Assembly: GCA_028023455.1 (NCBI GenBank)
Contig: JAQFVV010012547.1
Location: 1 to 64,000 of the forward strand
Origin: Epiperipatus broadwayi
Lineage: Eukaryota > Onychophora > Udeonychophora > Euonychophora > Peripatidae
Direction: 5' to 3'
Length of the DNA: 64,000 bases
Of this stretch, positions 1 through 13,275 are shown piece by piece (the stretch's first letter is position 1; every line of letters begins with the position of its first letter). A program made the translations under genes and the position numbers. The notes under the pieces are model-generated. The model was given only the letters and a program-made list of their open reading frames with translations. It was not told where the DNA came from and made no database searches.

Positions 1-239
1 TAATGCATATAACTTATTATATTTCAAATATTCATCCAAGAACTGATCAATCATTAAGTTTATGGCATTAATGATTCCAAACATTTTCAGTCTGAGAAAA
101 AATGATTTAATTATATTTCTAAATTTGCTAATTAAGAATTTAATATATAGATAATGATTTAATTTAATCTGTGATACAAATACAATGATCAGAAATGCTG
201 AAATATGGTTTCAATTGTCTAATATGCTGATACAAGTGT

Positions 240-1085
240 AATGTTAGTGAAATCTTTAAAGATCAATAAGAACTCAACAAAGAAAAAACAAGAACTTCCA
301 TTTCTTGGATTCTGGATTTATAATGCGCTGATGATTCTGCAATTTTTGCAGTTCCAAAAGACAATATACAGAATACTTAATTTTTTGAATGCAACATTTA
401 AAGACTGGTTTAATGCCAAAATTCTTTCTCAGCTAGTGATGGAAGAAAAATCCTGTTACTTTTAGCTGGATGATTATCAACTTGAGAAGTAAACTATTTT
501 AAATACCTTGATAATTTTAGAAGTAGAAAGATTGATTTAGATACTGAGATACAATACAGCCTTCCATGTGCCATTGTTGATTTTAATAAGTTAAAAGATA
601 GGGTATTTTATCACAGGGAAAAAACTATTGCAATTAAGTTAATTGTATATAGAGTTATTTTACCTAATTTATTGTGTAGAAGTGAAACTTGGACTCCCCA
701 TCAGCACAATGTAAAGGCATTAGAAAAGTTTCATTTAAAAATGCTATATATAATTTTAAAACTATAGTGTAACTATCAAAAAACTAATCAATATGTCCTT
801 CAACTTTCTAGATGTGACTCTATAGTTTAATTATTGTAAAATATCACTTTTATTGGATTGGACATAGTGAACTTGAATATGGATTTATGTGACAGATGTA
901 AACCCTGTTTATGTTATAAAGATTATATTAAAAACACTCTAAAGAAATGCAATATCAGTTGTTTCTATTGAAAAGATATGGCAGAGAATAGAATATGGAG
1001 AACTACAATTAGTCATGGTGTTGAAGTATTTTAGAAAGAAAAGTTTTTTACTGAAGAATTAAAAGACAGCATCAAATAGGAATTA
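240..1085 (+). pseudogene. Degenerate LINE (APE-type non-LTR retrotransposon), RT C-terminal half
   Basis: Translating across frameshifts gives the back half of a non-LTR reverse transcriptase. The catalytic box reads ADDSAIFA (bases 327-350). About 480-770 then gives the post-RT region, including KLIVYRVILPNLL, SETWTPH and KALEKFHLKML, the counterpart of the family's 'YGSETWT...LE.FH.RCLR' block. About 900-1080 gives the tail, with KDYIKNTLKKCNI and RIWRTTISHG. Stops and frame changes occur throughout, for example at 464 and near 765, so it cannot be functional. The order ADD box, thumb region, C-terminal basic tail matches the + strand and the family architecture. The 5' part (endonuclease and RT fingers) is absent or lies left of the window. 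The exact clade is uncertain; it looks like the widespread arthropod/invertebrate type with an ETWT motif. Confidence 0.75.
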
Positions 1086-1089
1086 GACT

Positions 1090-4000
1090 AGCATGTTATC
1101 TATGTGAACCATTGCAAAACTTATCTCTAGAGCCATCTTAGTATGATTAATCTATATTGTAACTTTCTTACTAATCTAGCTAGTCAGCCTACACGTTTGG
1201 GAGCCACATCCTCCTCTGTAACCATCTATAGTTAACAATCAATCTAATCTAGCCTCTCGTTTTAGGGTGACTAAATCCTCCTATGTAACCTTCCTAGCTA
1301 CAACTAATTTAGAATATACACCTAAAAATAAATGTTAAACTAAAGAGATGATTTCTTTATTGACTAAACTCGCATGAAACTATAAACTTAAAGAAGATTA
1401 CAAGGTGATTAATGAAGATAATAACTTCTGGTCAAACTAGCTTTAAAATCCACAAACAAACAAACAAAATGTTATGAAATAAATTTAATATTCATCAAAC
1501 CAATAAATAAATAATAATTAGATCGATGGAATGAATATGAAATTAAAATTATAAATTAAGCAATAAGTAAATTAGGATGTAGATGACTAAATGGATGATG
1601 AAAATAAGTAATAATTAAATAATAAAATGAAATGAGTCTGAGAATGAAGAGAAAAGAATGAAGATGTATCAGAATAATGAATGATTAAGATGATGGTAGA
1701 ATAAGAGTTAATGGATGATTAAGATGATAATGGAATAAGAGCTAGTGAATGGTGAGTTAATTAGGATAATGAATTAGGATGAAAGAAGAGTAAAGAAATA
1801 AAGAAAGATTGAAATGACAGATGAGAAGATGATGATGTCCAGAACTCTAAATTGATATTGAATTAAATGATAATAAGATAACTAAATAAAATAGGGATTC
1901 CAAGCTTAACAAAACCAGAATATTCACCATAAAGTCAAAACAAGCTATACATTTAAGACAAAAGAAGCAATTTACACCTTAAAGTTTGGTTGACTTTTAT
2001 AAAACAGTGAATATAACATAACTCAAATCCAACTACAATAAATAACTAGATATAAAATTTACCATAAATTCAAATTCTACATTGCAAATTACTAACTTAT
2101 TCTTCTCAGGGTTCAAACAACTTAAAGATTGTTATACAAGATATACTTGGGTCAGTGAGAGGGATTTTACCACTACCCAAATATAATGCACAAAATGGCT
2201 TTTAAGACAAAATCGAATTAACAAACAATATTTAGTAATTTCAAAGAAACTTTATAAACTCCTTAACTATTATAACTTTATGCTTCAAGAAATAGGAATA
2301 ACTCTTCAATAGCTAAACACAATAACTTACCAATTTCCTTTTCTCAAATAAATATTAACAATGTAATCAAGATCAGTGAATGATAAATCTGTGGGTTCAA
2401 ATAAACTGATTAAACCACTATTAAGTGTTTATCTTTTAGTATACCACTTAAAATAATATGCACTCTAGGTTAATAATATTTTGATTATTAAGTAATGATG
2501 TACTCATAAATCACAGGGCTTACCTAAAATTGTTATGATATACCAACATATATTTACTTATACTATATTGATCAATGATGATTTCCATATATTCAGATGA
2601 TATGTCGATAGCAATAACAATAATAATGTGTGTGGTGATTAGCAATAAGACTACAGGCAACTAAATAAATTTCAACTCAACAAAATTTATTTACATTATT
2701 TACAATTTTATTTCAGACACATTGCATGAAATAAGATGAATTCATTAAATAAAATCAGGGATGGAGATTAATTGGTATCCCCTTGACTATACACAGTAGG
2801 TAAGACAAACTAATACAGTGATATTCATAGTATCACTATTATTATTGGCTATGTTTCTATTATTATTCTATCTTATAGAATAAGATAGTTAAACTTTATT
2901 TAAGCTAACTTAGCATTTAAATTATAAAACAAAATATATTTAGGTCTTTGGGATATACACAACTTTTTAAATCTAAAAGTTATAATTTAGTGTATTACTG
3001 TAGTTATTTGATTTGTCCGAATATGATAAGGGCAATTATCATATGTAGCACAATTAATTTATTATCATTTATTATGAAAGGATTCATTGTATTGATGTAG
3101 GGACAGACATCATAAGTCAAATGCACACATGACACCAAAACATTGCCTATGTCCACAACCTAATCATTTTAATAGTTAACCTATCTTTCCGATCCATCGG
3201 TGAATTACTGTTTGATGAAGATAAATCAACATTGTCCATGTGTATCTCTTGCTCTTTCATATAGAAGTTTTACAATCACTAGTAAGTTTTGGTTGGTTTG
3301 TTTATAAACTGATGAAGATCATATAACATCATAAAGACACTATTCCAATTAGGCAAACACTATAGATAGACCAGTGTCCCTTAATCTAACTTTATCTTAT
3401 CCTTGCTATTTGATTTTGAAACACTAAACTTCACCATACATGGTGGAAAACTAACTATATAACCTCATGAGGGACCAAACAATAAAGGGAGGCTCTACAA
3501 AACAACATGATAGTTGTACAATAATATGGCCAATTCTAATACCTTTTCATAGGTATAGAAGTCGGGGTGTTACCTCATCACAGGGAAATAGAATTCAGAC
3601 CATGGGTATCATTCTCTCTTGGGGTTAACTATGCCAACTAAGCACTAACTATTAATCAGCCTCGACAATATCCTCTCATTTAATCAGCAATGGGGAATTC
3701 TCCATCAGCCCATGCACAATATTAATATTAATATTCTATTTGATGCCATTATATGTGGCACATACTTATCAGCTGAAAGCTGTCACAAATCCTTATCAAT
3801 ACAATAGCAAGGTAAAATAACACTAACAATAAAAGTGGAAACATAAATATTCCATTTCACAATGCAGAAACTATTAATGTATTAATAAACAAACCACCAA
3901 CATATAAGTCAAATGACCATTAATTATTTTAAAATAATAATTATACTTTTGTTATAGCAAGCCATAAACAATGAAGATCAGCCTACATTTTATATTTAAA

Positions 4001-4165
4001 GTGGACATGTTCATTCATAGGCAAAATTAAGAAATGAAAATTGCTTATATTAATTATTTCATATAATAAAACAATTGGGTCATTATGTGTATAACTTTGA
4101 CAAATTTGGGTCTGTTTGTTTACCCTTCAATAAAATATTAAAATCTGTTTTAAAAATGTGAGATA
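1090..4165. other. No gene recognised; possibly an old unclassified repeat
   Basis: No convincing coding sequence on either strand. Patches of higher complexity and GC at about 1180-1330, 2100-2200 and 3100-3720 sit between AT-rich stretches, which is typical of an old LTR or DNA element, but I found no terminal repeats. Two imperfect copies of a short block ending in 'cctcctctgtaacc' / 'cctcctatgtaacc' lie at about 1190-1300. Confidence 0.4.
1490..1835. repeat. Purine-rich GAT/GAA low-complexity region
   Basis: The + strand is strongly purine-biased, with recurring short words such as gatgat, aagatgat and gaatgaa and an imperfect repeat of 'atggatgattaagatgat' and 'gaataagag'. It looks like a decayed minisatellite rather than coding sequence; stops occur in all frames. 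Confidence 0.5.
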
Positions 4166-4170
4166 GAAAT

Positions 4171-4194
4171 CTCTCTCTCTCTCTCTCTCTCTCT
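4171..4194. repeat. (CT)12 microsatellite
   Basis: A perfect run of 12 CT units, followed by gtct. Confidence 0.95.
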
Positions 4195-6306
4195 GTCTAA
4201 ATAAATGATATTTAATATTGTTTTCCCGTAACTGGGAAAATAACAAAAATATGTGTAATAAATGTATATATCTTTATACATCTCTTCATCCTTACTAAAT
4301 ATATTTTATACCACAATATATATATAAAATCCCTGAATAATACATGACAAAAACGTATTATAATACTAAACATAGCAATAACAAAAAATAAATAATGAAC
4401 ATTTTCTCCCATTAGATTTTATCCTATTAGTCAAAGTTTGTTCCATCCTTATGAGCAAAAATGATAAGAAAATGATATCATGAGCAAATATTTCTAAAGA
4501 ACGCATATATATATCTATATTATTATTATTATTATGTTCGATGCTAGCATAGTGAGACAATATTCAAACGCTTTTCCGAGTGTAAGATGATTAAAATAGG
4601 TTTATCCATACTTTCTGTAGATAATTTTTCTTAAATAAGTTTGTAGTTTCATTACCATTAATAAGCTCAACTTTTTAAATCATTTATTGATTTATTTTGT
4701 TTTTCCCTCTGCGAAGATATCTATCATAATTTTAAATGATCGGGGCAGTTTTAAAACATCTTAAAATATTATTAATTTGCAAGTTGCACAATAAAGACTA
4801 AAAAGTAAATATTTATTTATTCATTTCTATCAGCAAATTAATATGTGTTTAATAATATTAAGAAGAATTTATTCAATTGTGAGCAATTATCAATACAATA
4901 TATTTGGCATTAATAATCTGTCATTTTCCATTTTCAATAATTAAGCAAATTGGCGCTGAACCACCATTGGTCAGATGAGTTTTCTTATGTAATGAGAATA
5001 AGAAATAAGTTTATGCATTTTTCTTTTTAAATTGATTAAACTTTATATGACTTTAAAAAAAACGAATTTTTAAATTTGTCTACTTAATATTTTCACACTT
5101 TTGTTCAAAATTATTTCGAATTATATATTACAAAGAGTACAATTTATAAGCTAATGTATTTTCTGCTTTTTACGTAAGAGCGTGAAAACCAATATTTTAA
5201 TCTTTATCTCAAAACATTTATTAAACTAATTAAGTTCTTTGTTAACTTTGTCTCTTAAATCTAATTAATTTACGCATCATTCTTAAATCTGAAAATTGAC
5301 TAATACAACTAAATAGAAGTAGTTGCTTACATTTTCTGGAATTGTTCTTCGTTTGAAGTAATATTTGTTGAGATAAATAATTATCCATATGGCTGTTGTT
5401 CATCTTCCCCAATATGCATATTAGGAATTATAGAATCAATGGAAAGCAGTGTTGAAATAATACAAGGTTTTAAAGTTTCTACTCCATACTTTTAATTCCA
5501 CATACTCCTGTAATTTTGTTCAATTTAATTCACAAGGTTATTACTTTTCAGTTGTTTTTTTTTTTACTTTATTTTATAAGTGTAGAATTGAAGTCTTCTT
5601 ATTCCAATTTTTTTCTTCTAGTGACCCCCTCCCCCTACAAACGGTGTTATATTATTCATACCTTTATTACAGTGCATTATGTTACTAAATGGGCCAATAA
5701 CTAACAGTGTGAATAAATTAATTTGTCCCTCTAGTGACGACCACCTAGACTTTCATATCATTTTAGATTGCAATACAATATATATTGTTTAAGAAAAATT
5801 TAGAAAAATTATAAATTGATTTTTTTTTAAATTACTGTTTAATAATAATAATAAAGTGCTAAATATTTTCATACTTCCAAATTGGTTTTATACTATTAAA
5901 ATATTATTTAAAATGGAGCTGCTACTAGACCTTCTGACAAAAATATTTATGAGATTCATATCCACTCTCAGATTTTCTAGTGCATCACAAACAGTCCAGG
6001 CCATCACCACTTTCATGATATTTATTGGTGAGCTTTTGCTTAATTGGAAAATTATAATCCAACAAGCATTTCAATCTATAACTGATTTTTACACACTGAT
6101 TTTCAATGTATTAACAAATATTATTAATTAAAAATTCAAAATGTTATATATTGGATCACTTGAATAAAGCTTACTATCATTGAGCCAAAATATATAGTTA
6201 CAATATGTATATATGTTTTATCAATAAATATTGTATAGAAATTGACGTTCAAAAAGATTATATTTTCGTTCTTTATTTATAATTGTATTTTTTCACTTTC
6301 TTTTAG
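4195..6306. other. AT-rich upstream region of the VPS13D-like exon; nothing recognised
   Basis: No recognisable gene or transposon. If the exon at 6307 is the first coding exon, this stretch should be 5' intron or upstream DNA. Just before the exon, 6284-6306 holds a pyrimidine-rich tract ending in TTTTAG, a good 3' splice site. A 91-codon ORF at 5856-6131 has no recognisable motif and I regard it as chance. Confidence 0.5.
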
Positions 6307-6410
6307 GACTAAAATGTTAGAAGGTTTAGCTGCATGGGTACTTAATACCTACGTTGGTGAATATTTGGAAAATTTAAATACAGATCAGCTATCAATTGGG
6401 TTATTGCAAG
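6307..6410 (+). CDS. VPS13D: VPS13D-like protein, first coding exon (partial)
   Basis: From ATG 6314 the exon encodes 32 complete codons, [20 protein letters not shown] followed by [12 protein letters not shown], plus the first base of the next codon. This is the conserved N-terminus (chorein region) of VPS13-family bridge-like lipid transfer proteins. The MLEG start and the NTDQLS motif point to the VPS13D branch rather than VPS13A/C. In animals VPS13D acts at mitochondria-ER and peroxisome contacts in lipid transfer and mitochondrial clearance. The exon is framed by acceptor ttctttTAG|GAC (AG 6305-6306) and donor CAAG|GTAAGA (GT at 6411), giving a phase-1 intron; in the family a GAVELEN-like sequence should follow. 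The seven bases before the ATG would be 5' UTR, so at least one non-coding exon lies upstream. I did not find the next exon by eye, so a gene fragment or duplicate cannot be excluded. Confidence 0.85.
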
Positions 6411-7440
6411 GTAAGATGGAAACTTATTTTAAAATAATTTTCTGTTCAATGTTATTGTAAAATAAACTTCTCTCAACTTAATGGAAAAAACATATGGTTA
6501 GTAAAGAAATTAAATTATTTTTAGAATGCCTATTAGTTTTTTTTTTAAAAAAAAACATTATTGAAATCCACCTATGAATATTAAATCTTTTTTTAAAATG
6601 TATTTTAATTAAAAGTTTTCAAAATTTTTATAACTTTTAAAAAAACACTTCTAAGTTAACTAATGTGTTACAATTTTCTAAAATGCAATTTAGAGAATTC
6701 ATTGATGTATTAATATACAGTTCATCAAAAATGGAAAGAAGTTTAATCCATCATGCTGCTTTTATATATATTAAATAAATCAATGATATAATATAATATA
6801 AAATATCTTTATATAACAGCAATAATATACTAATAATCATACACCAAAAAGCTTTTTTTGCTAATTTTCATGAATTGTTATTATTATCAGTAATATATCT
6901 CATTGATTTAAGGTGCGATTTCAGTTATTCACACTTCAAAAAATATTGAATAAAATATAAAAACAATAGAAATTAATAAAAAAGAAATTTAAATTTTTTA
7001 TTTTTTTGTGCAATTGCTGAATTCTGCAATAGCAAATTATTTCAAGTAAAAGTAACGATTTGGTACATATATAAATATCTTTTGTATATTATATGTTCAT
7101 CACATTAATGGAAGTAAACCTCTTTTTTTTAACTATGAAAAAATAAGGCTCTGTATGTTAGCAAATGATAAAGAAATTTTTAAATTTTCAATGTTTATAA
7201 GCTTTTGTTTGCCAATATTGTTAGAAATTCAGAATGATTTTAATATATTTGCCAGATATATGGCAATAATAATTTTTTAACTTATAATCATTTATGTAAG
7301 AATAAAGACAGGATCTCATTTTTAACAAATCATTTTTAATAATTAAATAGAAGTTAATAATGATATTTTCTACTAAGACAATATAAAGAAATGAAAAAGC
7401 AGAAAATATTTAAAAATGTTCCAGTAAGAAATGATACAAA
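6411..7440. other. AT-rich intronic or intergenic DNA
   Basis: Starts with the splice donor of the VPS13D-like exon. No coding or structured feature seen apart from T10-A9 at 6537-6555. Confidence 0.5.
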
Positions 7441-8350
7441 AAAGATTTAATAATAAAATATAATTGTGAATTGGCAAGAAAAGCTACAGAGGAACATTTT
7501 GGTATTGATGGGAAGTTTTTTGTGCAATAACAAGAAAAGCTGGAACTATTACTAAAAACGAAAGAATTCTATAAAGAATTACATAGAAATAATGAAAAAT
7601 AAAACAAAGTATCTTCTACAGTTATTACATATTATGAATTGACCAGCATTTTAAATGAAATGAGATATGCAATTAAATATATGAAAAAAGGGGAAAGGTG
7701 CAGGAAATGATAGAATTATAATCAATATCTTAAAAGAAACAGGTGAAGAAGTAGAAAAATTATTGGCAAAGTTTATACTTAAATGTCTAAATGATAAAGA
7801 AATACCTGGTGATTGGAAAATGCAATAGTAATATTGATATTTAAGAAAGGTGATGAAAGAAGCTGTATTATTTTGATACAAAATCTTTATTAAGATAATT
7901 ATAACTTACCTGCAATGAACTTTACATTTTAACCAATTAAAAGAATAAACTGGATTTAATTGTAACACAGTAGATCATATCTAAGTATTCAGAAAAGTTA
8001 TAGAAAGAACCAATAAATCTGAGCTTGCTATTATGTTTTGGATTTACAGATTATGAAAAGATATCCAATGAAAGTAAGAAAAGAGGACTAAAGATAAATA
8101 TTAAAAAGATTAAAGTAATGTTCATTGGATTTTCTGAGAAGATAAAAACAAAGATTAATAATTATGAATTAGAAAGAAGTTAATAATTACAAATATTTTA
8201 ATGAGATTGAGAATTAAACTTGTTTGGAGTATTTTTGGTAGAAATATCTTATTATTAAAAAGACACATGTATATGTGTTTGAAAAAAGTAGATTTTTAAT
8301 AGTTGTGTTTTACCAGTTCTCACATATGAATCTCAGGCTTGGATCCTTAT
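7441..8350 (+). pseudogene. Degenerate RTE-like LINE reverse transcriptase fragment
   Basis: The + strand reads in pieces as a non-LTR RT. About 7640-7790 gives KYMKKGKGAGNDRI, ILKETGEEVEKLLAKF and CLNDKEIPGDWK, matching the family's 'K.GPDGI...WK.A.I' start of the RT. About 7830-7860 gives IFKKGDERS. About 7975-8060 preserves a 'DHI...VIERTN' and 'DYEK' region in shifted frames, and about 8085-8200 gives GLKINI.K.KVMFIG and NNYKYF, the post-catalytic region. Stops and frameshifts are frequent and the catalytic DD region is missing, so it is an internally deleted, dead copy. It lies about 1 kb downstream of the VPS13D-like exon in the same orientation. Confidence 0.7.
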
Positions 8351-9006
8351 TCGAAGAGCAATTATATTCTGTCTATAAACTTGTACACTGCTAATGTATA
8401 AAAAATTAAATAAAATCTAAATGTGTGAGCATATATAAATTGTGAGAACGTAAAAATAAAGTAGCATTCCAGAAAATTTAGCATGCATAACAATAAACAT
8501 ATGCAAATATGAAAATTAATTAAAATATACCAATTTTCACAGAATGAAGAACAAGGACTAATTATGCAAATTAAAATTAATTAATATCAAACAAAAACAG
8601 CAAAATAAGTTGTGTTTGTGTGCAATATTATGTGGCAAGTGCAATTCTGTTTGAGTAAAGCTATGTGGTGCATTCAAGTACAGTGAGGCAGTATAGTATT
8701 ACATCACATATACTGTACAAGATTATACAGCAGTAATAACAGAAAGCAAGAAGCTTCTCTGTTTTGTCTGTAAGTTTTATTAATGTTAAATCAATCAGCA
8801 AGTCACTAGTTGAAGTTATTATTTCTATTAAACATCACATGATCACCATTCTTTATGCTCACACAAGCTGTTAACACAGAGGCATGAGCTAGAAACTAGT
8901 CTGAGGATATTGAATGAGTAGGCACTAGATAGGGATTTTATGCACAAATCTTTTTGCATCCATTGATTATTCTTGCTTCCACTGAATGGCAGAGAGTTTT
9001 GCCTTT
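8351..9006. other. No gene recognised; left flank of the LTR element
   Basis: AT-rich DNA with no recognisable gene, up to the target duplication at 9007. Confidence 0.5.
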
Positions 9007-9010
9007 GTAT
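9007..9010. repeat. Target-site duplication GTAT (left)
   Basis: GTAT just before the LTR terminus TGTGACAG is repeated at 17089-17092 just after the other LTR. A 4-bp duplication is usual for Ty3/gypsy-type integrases. Confidence 0.8.
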
Positions 9011-11092
9011 TGTGACAGTCAGATTATGTATGCTGGTTTAACCTAGTTCGAGTCCTAAGCGAAAGTACCTCGAGGCCACTATACGCGAAATATTAAATAA
9101 AGAATATAATAACCTCTGCCCTATTTCGCCTATTCTCGGGGCTAATTCACGAACCAACAACACCATCTGAGCCACGCATAAATTATTTTTCAACCGGCCA
9201 CAAAGCTTAGCAACAGCGGTAGAGACATGGACGGGAAATCCTAAGGAGCTAAAAGCTAAATATTTAAAGTACTTAAAATATGTGTTGGTGTTTGCGTTAT
9301 GCGTGCCTGGATCATTTAAAAGTAAAAATAAAGCATTTAATATGACTAAGAAACTCAAGTTTTTGATAATTAAATAATGTTTAATTACTGGCTTTAAAAT
9401 ATGAATAAGGCTTTAATGGCCTCCGCTATTCCCCTAAATTACTGCAACAAACTAATTAGACAATAAAAAGAAAACAGGTTAATAGGTTTGCGGTCAAATT
9501 CTTTTCTTCCCAATTTTATTAAAAATTTCCAACTCGATCTTCTCGATAAAGTACGATAGGTAATAAAACCTTTCGCAAAGCATTTCTTATGGCTTTGCGC
9601 GAAAAACCGGGTTTAAAATTAACTTAGAACGTATATAGCTAAATCAGATATACGTGACTAGCTAATGGCGGACAAAAAAAAGGTGTTATCAAAAAGATCA
9701 AGTTGGCACACAAAAGAAACTGACTTGGATTTAATTAACAACATAAATAAAATTGGAAAGTGATTTCAAATGACAAAAAAAAAAATGAATTGTTAAATTT
9801 AACCGCAACGAAATACTAAATCTAAGGAAGAATAGCGAAGGTAAAAAGGTTACATATAGCTAGATAATCCCAAAATATATTTACGGTTAATTTATAAAAT
9901 GTTTACATAGCAAATACATATAATTCAATACAACAATAAGACAATATGAATCAAAAGTAGCATACGAGATAGTTTAATTTAGGAGATACGATACCGTCCT
10001 TTTTCCGTGATGTTTCCTACGGCGTCCGTGGCTTGATCCGACCGACGATAGGTGTTTGTCCGGACAATGCAAAATATGAAGTATGGCTTCCATGAAAAGT
10101 TCTCCAGACACGGCATAGAGTTCAGATGGTTATTGATTGGATGTTAAGGCATTTTGGATGGTATTTAGGAACCTCGGCGATAGGCAAAGCTATGATTTGC
10201 CTAGCCAAGCATATCCATTTTCCTCAAAATACGGTTGGTTTTAACTTGAGCCGGTTCCAACTTCTCCATTGTTTGAAAATGACAACTGTATAACTTTTTT
10301 TTTAAGCACCAGCTAAATGTGAAGCAAAATCTAAAGGATTTCTCCCAAAAGAAATCTGAATGTACTCTCCAGAAAACTTGGAATAAAACAGCAAGAAAAA
10401 TCTTAATAAATCGCCTTCACAAGCAAAATCAGAATCAACTGACTCATTCAAAAGGAAAAGTCTGAATACCCTCTCTTTTGTTCTCCCTACTATTTATACT
10501 TTCTCTGACAGCTACCTTCCATTGTTTGTATGATCTGAGATCTTGATAAGCCTCCCCATGCTCCTTTGTTTCAAAGCAACACTTTCTAAAAATACTTTAA
10601 CTTTTTTACTCTAACTTTTTTACTTCAAAGTTTGAATTCTCTTAATTAAAAAGAAAGAAAGAGAAGGCCATCTTTAATTACACTTGAATGGCTCACTAAT
10701 TAAAACTATACATTCTTTTAGAAAATGTTGGCAGGCTTATCTCAAAATCAAATCATACTAAATATTTTAATAAAATTTGAACAACAATATATTATTATTT
10801 TACAATAGAATAAGCATTTTATTTCAGCAGAATTTTGCATTAACTCATATATATACGCTAGATGTATATATATGTATGTTTGACTAATAGGTTAAGCAAT
10901 TTTTATCAATAGAATGAAATTTATTTAAAATAAAATATTTAACTGTAATACACATTTAATAAGCATAATTATTTTTAACTCTAATGCAAAACCCTGCTGA
11001 TATTGAACTATAAACTTAATTTAGGTCTACAATATTAATTAAGTTTATAGGAAGATGTGAAGCATGGATCGGACTTCAGATCCATTGCTTCA
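9011..11092 (-). repeat. 3' LTR of the gag-only element (2082 bp)
   Basis: Begins TGTGACAGTCAG and ends CCATTGCTTCA on the + strand. It is the longer of the two copies, because about 80 bases around 9600-9680 are missing from the other. It contains a minus-strand TATA-like GTATAAATAG at 10490-10499. Confidence 0.92.
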
Positions 11093-11332
11093 TTTCCCAA
11101 TAGTTAGTGAGCAAAAAAAAAAATGTTAAAAAAAAAATGCTGTTGCTTCAGGTCAGAGGTAAGAATTTGTACCAGGTGAGTTCAAGCCTACTCTTTATTC
11201 ACTGTAATGTTTAATTTGCTACTACTAATAATCTTTCTATATGTTACTATAAAACGGTTTATCCATCATTCATTCTCCTATATTTTAAATCAAGTCCGTG
11301 TTGTTTTAGTCTGACTAGCTATATTTATGTTT
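11093..11332 (-). other. 3' untranslated stretch of the gag-only element
   Basis: Only 240 bp separate the Gag stop from the 3' LTR. On the - strand the last bases before the LTR are attgGGAAA, a short purine run that is a weak polypurine-tract candidate. Two A-runs (11105-11144) lie nearby. Confidence 0.45.
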
Positions 11333-12415
11333 TTAATTTCTAAACTTTCCGGGATCCGGTGGTATATACTGCCTTGTATTTTTGGACGGGTTCATGACCC
11401 TATCATTTTGGTTTTCTTCTAAGTTCCCATAATCAATGTCAGTTAGTATCCGAATCGTGCCTTGAATATCCTGCATTTGAGTGCTTATTAATATTTTCCT
11501 TATCCAGGGTGGCATGTTGTGCCTAATCATCCTCACTATCTGCATTTCTGGATAATTGAAAGCAGTTAGGGCTTTAATGCGATTTACCTGCCTAACAAAA
11601 AACTGAGCATAAGTCTCTTGATGGTTAGCTGGGTATCTTTCATGCATTATGGAATACATCAAACCTTCCTGCCTCTCTGCACTCCAGTACATTGACATTA
11701 TTGCCTTCTCATATTCCATAAATGTTTGCGGTTGTATAGATAGAGTATTCCACCATTCTCTGGCAGATTCTTTTAAATGATGACTGGAGATCGCCACCTT
11801 TTCTTGTTCTGTCATATTCTGAAATTGAAAAAACATTTTGAGACTATCAAGGTGGTGTCTAGGGTTTCCACCCGGTTCCCCTCTAAAACCTTGTATATGT
11901 ATGAATTTAGCCACCGGAGACGTTACCGGATTAATTATTATAGGCGTAAGGATTTGGTTACCTTGTTGCGCCTTGATTGGATTGATCTGTTGATGAGTGT
12001 TCATTTCCTTTTTATCCACATCCATCTGTCCATTGTCTTCTCCTTCCTGTATTTGATGCTTGACTGACGTGTCCCAGGCATACATATCCTTCTCTACTTC
12101 ATTATCGATCAATGATTTAGGTTGTGTATCATCTTGTTTCTGTTGCCATTTTAACTGAGTATCCTCATCTGGCCATACTTTTGTTCTGGTATGTTGTTGC
12201 TGGAGACCCATGTTTTCCTCCAAACGGTTCAGTCGTTGAGATGTCATATTCATGAATTGCTGGAACATGTTCCTCATCATTTCATTTTCATGTCTCATTT
12301 CTTTGATGAAAGCATCAAAGTTATACTCTTCATTATGAGTACCTGTTGGCCTCTTGGGAATATTGAGTACTACCTCCTCCTCGCTGTCATAATGTGCGTC
12401 CGTCTGTTGGTCCAT
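11333..12415 (-). CDS. gag: Gag-like protein of the LTR retrotransposon (360 aa)
   Basis: I take the start at ATG 12415 (MDQQTDAHYDSEEEV); the open frame extends ten codons further to a GTG. Residues about 1-100 are charged and Gln/Met-rich, with a likely coiled coil (EMRHENEMMRNMFQQF). Residues about 170-330 match the retrotransposon gag (capsid) family: FRGEPGGNPRHHLDSLKMFF, then ESAREWWNTL, then YAQFFVRQVNRIKAL and MPPWIRKILI. EREWW-type spacing and the late 'F...' helix are hallmarks of Ty3/gypsy capsids. No CCHC zinc knuckle is present and the protein ends at PPDPGKFRN, so nucleocapsid and pol functions are absent. The frame is fully open, consistent with youth or selection to assemble particles. 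It lies 2.66 kb downstream of the 5' LTR. Confidence 0.88.
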   Translation of the reverse strand: MDQQTDAHYDSEEEVVLNIPKRPTGTHNEEYNFDAFIKEMRHENEMMRNMFQQFMNMTSQRLNRLEENMGLQQQHTRTKVWPDEDTQLKWQQKQDDTQPKSLIDNEVEKDMYAWDTSVKHQIQEGEDNGQMDVDKKEMNTHQQINPIKAQQGNQILTPIIINPVTSPVAKFIHIQGFRGEPGGNPRHHLDSLKMFFQFQNMTEQEKVAISSHHLKESAREWWNTLSIQPQTFMEYEKAIMSMYWSAERQEGLMYSIMHERYPANHQETYAQFFVRQVNRIKALTAFNYPEMQIVRMIRHNMPPWIRKILISTQMQDIQGTIRILTDIDYGNLEENQNDRVMNPSKNTRQYIPPDPGKFRN

Positions 12416-13275
12416 TTTTTTTGCTATTTTGCTACACAAAGTCACAATTTATTTCTAAACGTATTTTAATACAATCTATATAAGTATATTGTATTATGTC
12501 TATCTAGGAGCTATATCCTGTATGTGAAGAAAAAAAATTTTTTTGTTCTTTAAAAAAATAAGTCAAATATTCTAAATTCTTTATTTATGTTTTCAAAAAC
12601 TAACTTTGCCTACCTCACGAGGTCCTATTTTAACCCTATGCCTATATGTATCTGTTTACACATGAAAATATAAAAAATCCTGCCGTGTCTGTCTTTAATA
12701 ACTATACCACATATTATTCTCCTCACTTTACTTTATTTATATTTCATTAAAATATCATTACTATGTTAATATAACTAAAATAATCCACTTACAGCTTGAC
12801 CTGGCTTTCTCTGACACCTGAAACAACTAAAAAATGCATTTACATTAATACAAGTATATATCTATAACGAAATATGTGAGCAAAATATACATAAGTCATG
12901 TTTAAACATTATTTTGGCTCACTAAGCATACATTGTTATTTTGATCATCTAGTATAGTTTAGTCTATTTGATATCCGATATGAGAAATTGCACTTGCCGA
13001 CAAATTTATTTGAGAAGGGCGCCAGTCGACAAGACAATGGCCATATCAAATATACATATTAATGGATAATGATCCAAGCACACATTTATAAGGTTTATAA
13101 AGTTTCAATGCAGTTAAAATTTTACTTTGCGTTTCAGTTCACTTTTTTAAAAAAATTTAATTTGATTCTGCTGAACGAAAAAAATAATCTCTGGATGAAT
13201 AAGTAAATGCTATTTTAAATGACACAATATTATTTAAATCGAAGACGTATAACAACTAAGTACGGTAATTTGTCT

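Noticed and set aside
1157-3575. 'tgtaact' near 1160 and 'ggtgttac' near 3567 as LTR or TIR termini
   Set aside because: Match is too short and no target duplication or second copy supports it.
5856-6131. 91-codon hydrophobic ORF just upstream of the VPS13D-like exon
   Set aside because: No motif, AT-driven composition, and it is separated from the exon by stops; probably chance.
11777-12469. Two + strand ORFs across the gag region
   Set aside because: They are antisense shadows of the Gag-like frame.
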